Shown in pieces: positions 61,801 to 64,000 of a DNA stretch of 64,000 nt (its first letter is position 1; the number at the start of each line of letters is the position of its first letter). The notes under the pieces were generated by a model, which made no database searches, was not told the DNA's origin, and saw nothing but the letters and a program-made list of their open reading frames with translations. The position numbers and the translations under genes are program-made. This DNA is from Phenylobacterium conjunctum (GTDB taxonomy: Bacteria; Pseudomonadota; Alphaproteobacteria; Caulobacterales; Caulobacteraceae): positions 4,358 to 68,357 of the forward strand of contig NZ_JBHTLQ010000019.1 of NCBI RefSeq assembly GCF_042679085.1, read 5' to 3'.

Positions 61801-63233
61801 GCGACGACGCCGAGGTGCTGACCGCCGCCCGGGGTCTCGCCGCAGCGCCCAAGGCGCTCAGCGGCGCCTCGGCCCGGATCAGCCTGACCGCGCCGTCCCA
61901 GCGCCTGGCCTATGACGCCCCCCGCTGGGCGCCCTCGGGCCGCAGCGTGCGCCTGGGCGAGATCACCGACCCCCTGACCCTGCAGGGGGCGGGCCTGCGC
62001 CCCGGCGTGCTCACCGCCGACCTGCGCGTCGCCCCGGACCTGTTCCTGTGGCCGCGCAGCGCCGCCCGCCTGGACCTGGACTATCGCTATCCCCGCGGCG
62101 ACTGGGTCGACTACCGGACCTCGCGCCTGGATGTGTCCCTGAACGACCGCTATCTCGGCTCCCTGCCCCTCAAGCCCTCGGCCCTGGCTGAGAAGGCCGA
62201 GGACCTGGTCGGGCCGGGGCTGATGCGGCGCAAGACCCACGTCGACCTGCCGGCCTATGACCTCTTCGCCAGGAACCGGCTGGGCTTCTATTACGACCTG
62301 CGGGTCGACAAGCGCGGCGCCTGCGCAGGCGAAATCCCCGGCGACGTCCACGCCAATATCGACCCGGACAGCCGCATCGACCTGACCGGCGCGCACCACT
62401 TCGCCCGCTTCCCCGAACTGGCCAGCTTCGTCAGCGCCGGCTTCCCCTTCACCCGCCACGCCGACCTCTCCGAGACCCTGGTCCTGGTGTCCTCCGACAT
62501 CACCGCCCCGGAGATCGAGGCCCTGTTCGCGGTCATGGCCCGGGCGGGCGCGTCCACAGGCGCGCCGGTGCTGTCAGTCCGGATCGCCCGGGCGACAGAC
62601 GGAACTCCGCTCGCCGACCGGGACGTCCTGCTGGTCGGCCCTCTGAGCCTCTCGCAAGCTCGCGCCGACCTGTTCCGCGGGGCTCCGGTCTCGCTGAAGG
62701 GCGGTGAGCTTTCGGTCACGGCCGCCAGCGAGGACGGCCTGCGCGCCTTCAACCGCTTCGGCCCCGCGGCGCCCGCCGTGCGCTGGCTGCTGGGCGGCGA
62801 GGATCGGACGGCCCAGGCCCGCGACGCCCAGGGTGTCACGGCCGCCAGCCCGCGCTTCACGGGCCTGGCCAGCTGGCTCTCGCCGGTCAGCGCCGACCGG
62901 GTCGTGGTCGCGGTCCTGGCCGCCAATCCGCAGGACCTGCCTGGCCTGGTCTATGACCTGGACGACCCCAAGCGGGCGGCGGCCACGCACGGTGACCTGG
63001 CGGTCTCCACCCCGGCGGGCGTCAGCGCCTTCCAGGTGGGCCGGACCGCCTGGATCGGCGAGCTACCGCCGCACCTGGCCGCCCTGTGGTGGATGCACCT
63101 GCACCCCATGGCCCTGACCGCCGGCGCCCTGATCCTGGCCCTGGCCCTCGCCCTCCTGGTGTCGCGCGCCATGAACGCCCACGCGCGCCGCCGCCTGAAC
63201 CCTCACCTGACCTCTGATCTGGGAGACTTCTGA
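58809..63233 (+). CDS. bcsAB: Fused cellulose synthase BcsA-BcsB
   Basis: A 1474-residue fusion of the catalytic and periplasmic subunits of cellulose synthase. The BcsA part (residues 1 to about 690) has N-terminal transmembrane helices, a GT2 domain with DxD at Asp231/Asp233 (IFDADH), TED at 326-328 and QRARW at 364-368, more helices, and a PilZ domain with RGAVR at 569-573 and DISMGG from residue 596, so it should bind cyclic di-GMP. A linker hydrophobic segment near residues 720-740 (AAAGVAGLSLAALALSAP) leads to the BcsB part, which has two carbohydrate-binding/flavodoxin-like repeats and a last transmembrane helix (TAGALILALALALLVSRAM). The order matches AcsAB of Komagataeibacter. It overlaps both neighbours by one base. 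Confidence 0.95.
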   Translation: MSVATFATDSFYRAKRVLPPILTGPAILLGVALLALTAMVSLDLRGQLIFGSAAFLACLALSRSASPLITMTLAFIATAMGTRYLWWRTTETLQFSGPLSLVLGTGLYLAEVYAWFVMILGFLQTVRPLERPVRPLAGAPETWPTVDIFIPTYNESLEIVQDTVLAALTIDYPPDRRRIHLLDDGRRPQFKAFAEQVGVNYITRADNLHAKAGNLNNALKLTNGELVCIFDADHVATRAFLQMTAGWFQADPRLALLQTPHFFYSPDPIQRNVFAVKDIPGEGDLFYSVVQPGNDFWNAAFFCGSCAVIRRSAITSVGGFAGETVTEDAHTALKMQKKGWNTAYLNLRLAAGLATERLSIHVGQRARWARGMTQIFRVDNPLIGGRLSLAQRLCYLAAMTHFQFPLPRIVFLTAPLAFLLFGQQIVGASALTIAAYAVPHLMISLLVNERLHGRDRRAFWGEVYETLLSFHLVLPSLLPLIDPKRGKFNVTDKGGLLREGYFDVRILTPLLITAALLLAGVAHGLWRATFGHASASEVQTIALNITWSLFNLLIVFTAISVGRESRQVRGAVRVEAKLAAKLIYEDGSIVMGCTRDISMGGLAVITRERARPGAVVAVELPSGERTVRFPVQLCGREDRRTRLKFRPMALDQRRELVRVVLGRADAWPVPADQPRWTAAQSFLDLCRASLSVLLWRNARPGVRHKRRTRPTGRRLAAAGVAGLSLAALALSAPKPAVAQDLAPAAVSAGTYKVSLSLKDLGADYPLRLRGVDGEAGVPFEIRPDEVVVGANLRLRMAYSPQLLTDLSHMVVSLNGEIIANIQLTPDRSGGVVVDLPIDPGLFRATNRLNVRFVGHYTRDCEDPLHSSLWADVSNVRSSLDLTLQRTPGQPDLNRLPAPFLNLTDPRPAKVQMVYAGPPTNRQLQAGAAVASFFGVQANLRPLKFAVTLGAIPTGDTVIIGRAGEMVGGVRLPDVVGPRVTLARNPSDPLGVILLVSGRDDAEVLTAARGLAAAPKALSGASARISLTAPSQRLAYDAPRWAPSGRSVRLGEITDPLTLQGAGLRPGVLTADLRVAPDLFLWPRSAARLDLDYRYPRGDWVDYRTSRLDVSLNDRYLGSLPLKPSALAEKAEDLVGPGLMRRKTHVDLPAYDLFARNRLGFYYDLRVDKRGACAGEIPGDVHANIDPDSRIDLTGAHHFARFPELASFVSAGFPFTRHADLSETLVLVSSDITAPEIEALFAVMARAGASTGAPVLSVRIARATDGTPLADRDVLLVGPLSLSQARADLFRGAPVSLKGGELSVTAASEDGLRAFNRFGPAAPAVRWLLGGEDRTAQARDAQGVTAASPRFTGLASWLSPVSADRVVVAVLAANPQDLPGLVYDLDDPKRAAATHGDLAVSTPAGVSAFQVGRTAWIGELPPHLAALWWMHLHPMALTAGALILALALALLVSRAMNAHARRRLNPHLTSDLGDF

Positions 63234-64000
63234 TGTCCCCGCGCACCCTTATCCCGGCGACCGCGGTCGCCGCCCTCGCCACCGCCCTGGCCAGCCAAGC
63301 CGAGGCCCAGCCCATCGTCCGCCTGCCCGACCAGGCGCCGGTGACCCTCGGCGACCTGCCGATCCGCACGGCTCCGACCGAGGCCGCCGACACCCGCGTC
63401 GCGCCCCAGGTGGTCTCGCCGGTCGAAGCCCTCGTTCGTCAGGCCCAGACCTGGCGCCGCCAGGGCCGCAATGACCAGGCCGAAGCCACCCTGAAGCGGG
63501 CGCTCGCCCTGTCACCGGACGCGCCGGAGGTGCTCTACCAACTCGCCGACCTGTCCCGCGCCAAGGGCGACGCCATGGGCGCCGCCATCTGGACCGGCAA
63601 GCTGGCGGCGGCTCGGCCGGGCGATCCCCGGCTTGGAGCCCTCGCCAAGGCGATCCCGGCCCCTGCGGCCCAGGCGGGAACCCTGAGCCCGTTCGAGGCT
63701 CCGCCCGCGCCGCGGATCGAGGTCCAGGCCGCAGCCGCGTTGCCAGCGCCCCAGGGCCAGGCCGTTCCGCCGATGGTCAAGTCGCCGGCCAAGGCCGCTC
63801 CGGTCGCGGTCCCAGCCGGCGGCCAGCTGCGCGCCGACGGCTTCCAGGCCCTGAACAGCGGGGACCTTGCGAACGCCGAGCGTCTGTTCGGCCAGGCCCT
63901 GAAAGCCAGCGCCCAGGACCGCGAAGCCGCCGGCGGCCTGGGCGTCGTGCGCCTGCGCCAACAGCGCTTCGCCGAGGCCCGCGACCTGCTGGCGCGCGCG
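63233..64000 (+). CDS. bcsC: Cellulose synthase operon protein BcsC, N-terminal part
   Basis: The first 256 residues are seen; the frame runs off the window. The ATG at 63233 overlaps the bcsAB stop (TGATG). The signal peptide MSPRTLIPATAVAALATALASQAEA is followed by TPR repeats (for example AEATLKRALALSPDAPEVLYQLADLSRAKGD-type at residues 80-115, and GFQALNSGDLANAERLFGQAL near residue 205). BcsC forms the periplasmic TPR scaffold and outer-membrane pore that exports cellulose. The Pro/Ala-rich stretch between the TPR groups is notable. The full gene should be over 1000 codons. Confidence 0.9.
   Translation, partial: MSPRTLIPATAVAALATALASQAEAQPIVRLPDQAPVTLGDLPIRTAPTEAADTRVAPQVVSPVEALVRQAQTWRRQGRNDQAEATLKRALALSPDAPEVLYQLADLSRAKGDAMGAAIWTGKLAAARPGDPRLGALAKAIPAPAAQAGTLSPFEAPPAPRIEVQAAAALPAPQGQAVPPMVKSPAKAAPVAVPAGGQLRADGFQALNSGDLANAERLFGQALKASAQDREAAGGLGVVRLRQQRFAEARDLLARA

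Overview
The window is high-GC, gene-dense chromosomal DNA from an alphaproteobacterium, most probably Caulobacterales (Caulobacter/Phenylobacterium type). Pointers are a holdfast-anchor (HfaD)-like protein at the left edge, a perfect CtrA-type box (TTAA-N7-TTAA), a single-domain PAS_5 protein of the MopJ type, TonB-dependent receptors tied to small catabolic clusters, a two-ACT GcvR-like protein and a fused BcsA-BcsB cellulose synthase. No rRNA, tRNA, CRISPR array, IS element or prophage was seen. The genus is inference.

Layout. 0-9.7 kb: HfaD-like C-terminus, M16 lipoprotein peptidase, a double-HTH regulator, a Cys/Pro-repeat exported protein, a PAS_5 protein, a coupled aminotransferase-IV-like/sulfotransferase pair, an exported unknown and a pentapeptide-repeat protein. 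10-16.7 kb (all minus strand): aldo/keto reductase, GMC oxidoreductase, FadH, enoyl-CoA hydratase, MazG-like protein and gamma-carbonic anhydrase. 16.7-21.4 kb: CtrA box, a candidate leader ORF with an internal terminator before phoH, a globin-coupled chemoreceptor, a DHA2 exporter and DUF3126. 21.5-27.4 kb: a MarR-centred catabolic cluster (acyl-CoA ligase, CMD protein, VOC protein, MarR, TonB receptor) whose three promoters share a TCAATTTAATTGA-like palindrome. 27.4-32.5 kb: GcvR-like, CysE, Nudix, nitroreductase, then a nitric-oxide/low-oxygen module (NsrR-like regulator divergent from alternative oxidase plus group III truncated haemoglobin), and QueF. 32.6-47.6 kb: SDRs, a TorF-type porin, nucleotide-sugar enzymes (dehydratase, UDP-GlcA 4-epimerase, UDP-sugar dehydrogenase), Fbp, M20 amidohydrolase, PckG with a 22-bp palindrome upstream, and a membrane chemoreceptor. 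47.8-58.1 kb: a GntR/FCD-centred catabolic cluster (PQQ dehydrogenase, EthD-like protein, carboxylesterase, TonB receptor, serine hydrolase, GntR, DUF1254/DUF1214 protein); four promoters carry the same TTGTCTGACAA-like operator. 58.5-64 kb: a translationally coupled cellulose operon (BcsR/P-like, BcsAB fusion, BcsC), cut by the window end.

The strongest new signals are the two self-contained regulons defined by shared operators, each combining a TonB receptor with its own regulator and enzymes; the NsrR/FNR-box AOX-globin module; the aminotransferase-like/sulfotransferase pair, which lacks the usual PLP lysine and matches the domain content of a fused plant protein; and the CtrA box plus leader-ORF/terminator arrangement upstream of phoH. 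Functions of the catabolic clusters are inferred from family membership only; substrates are unknown.
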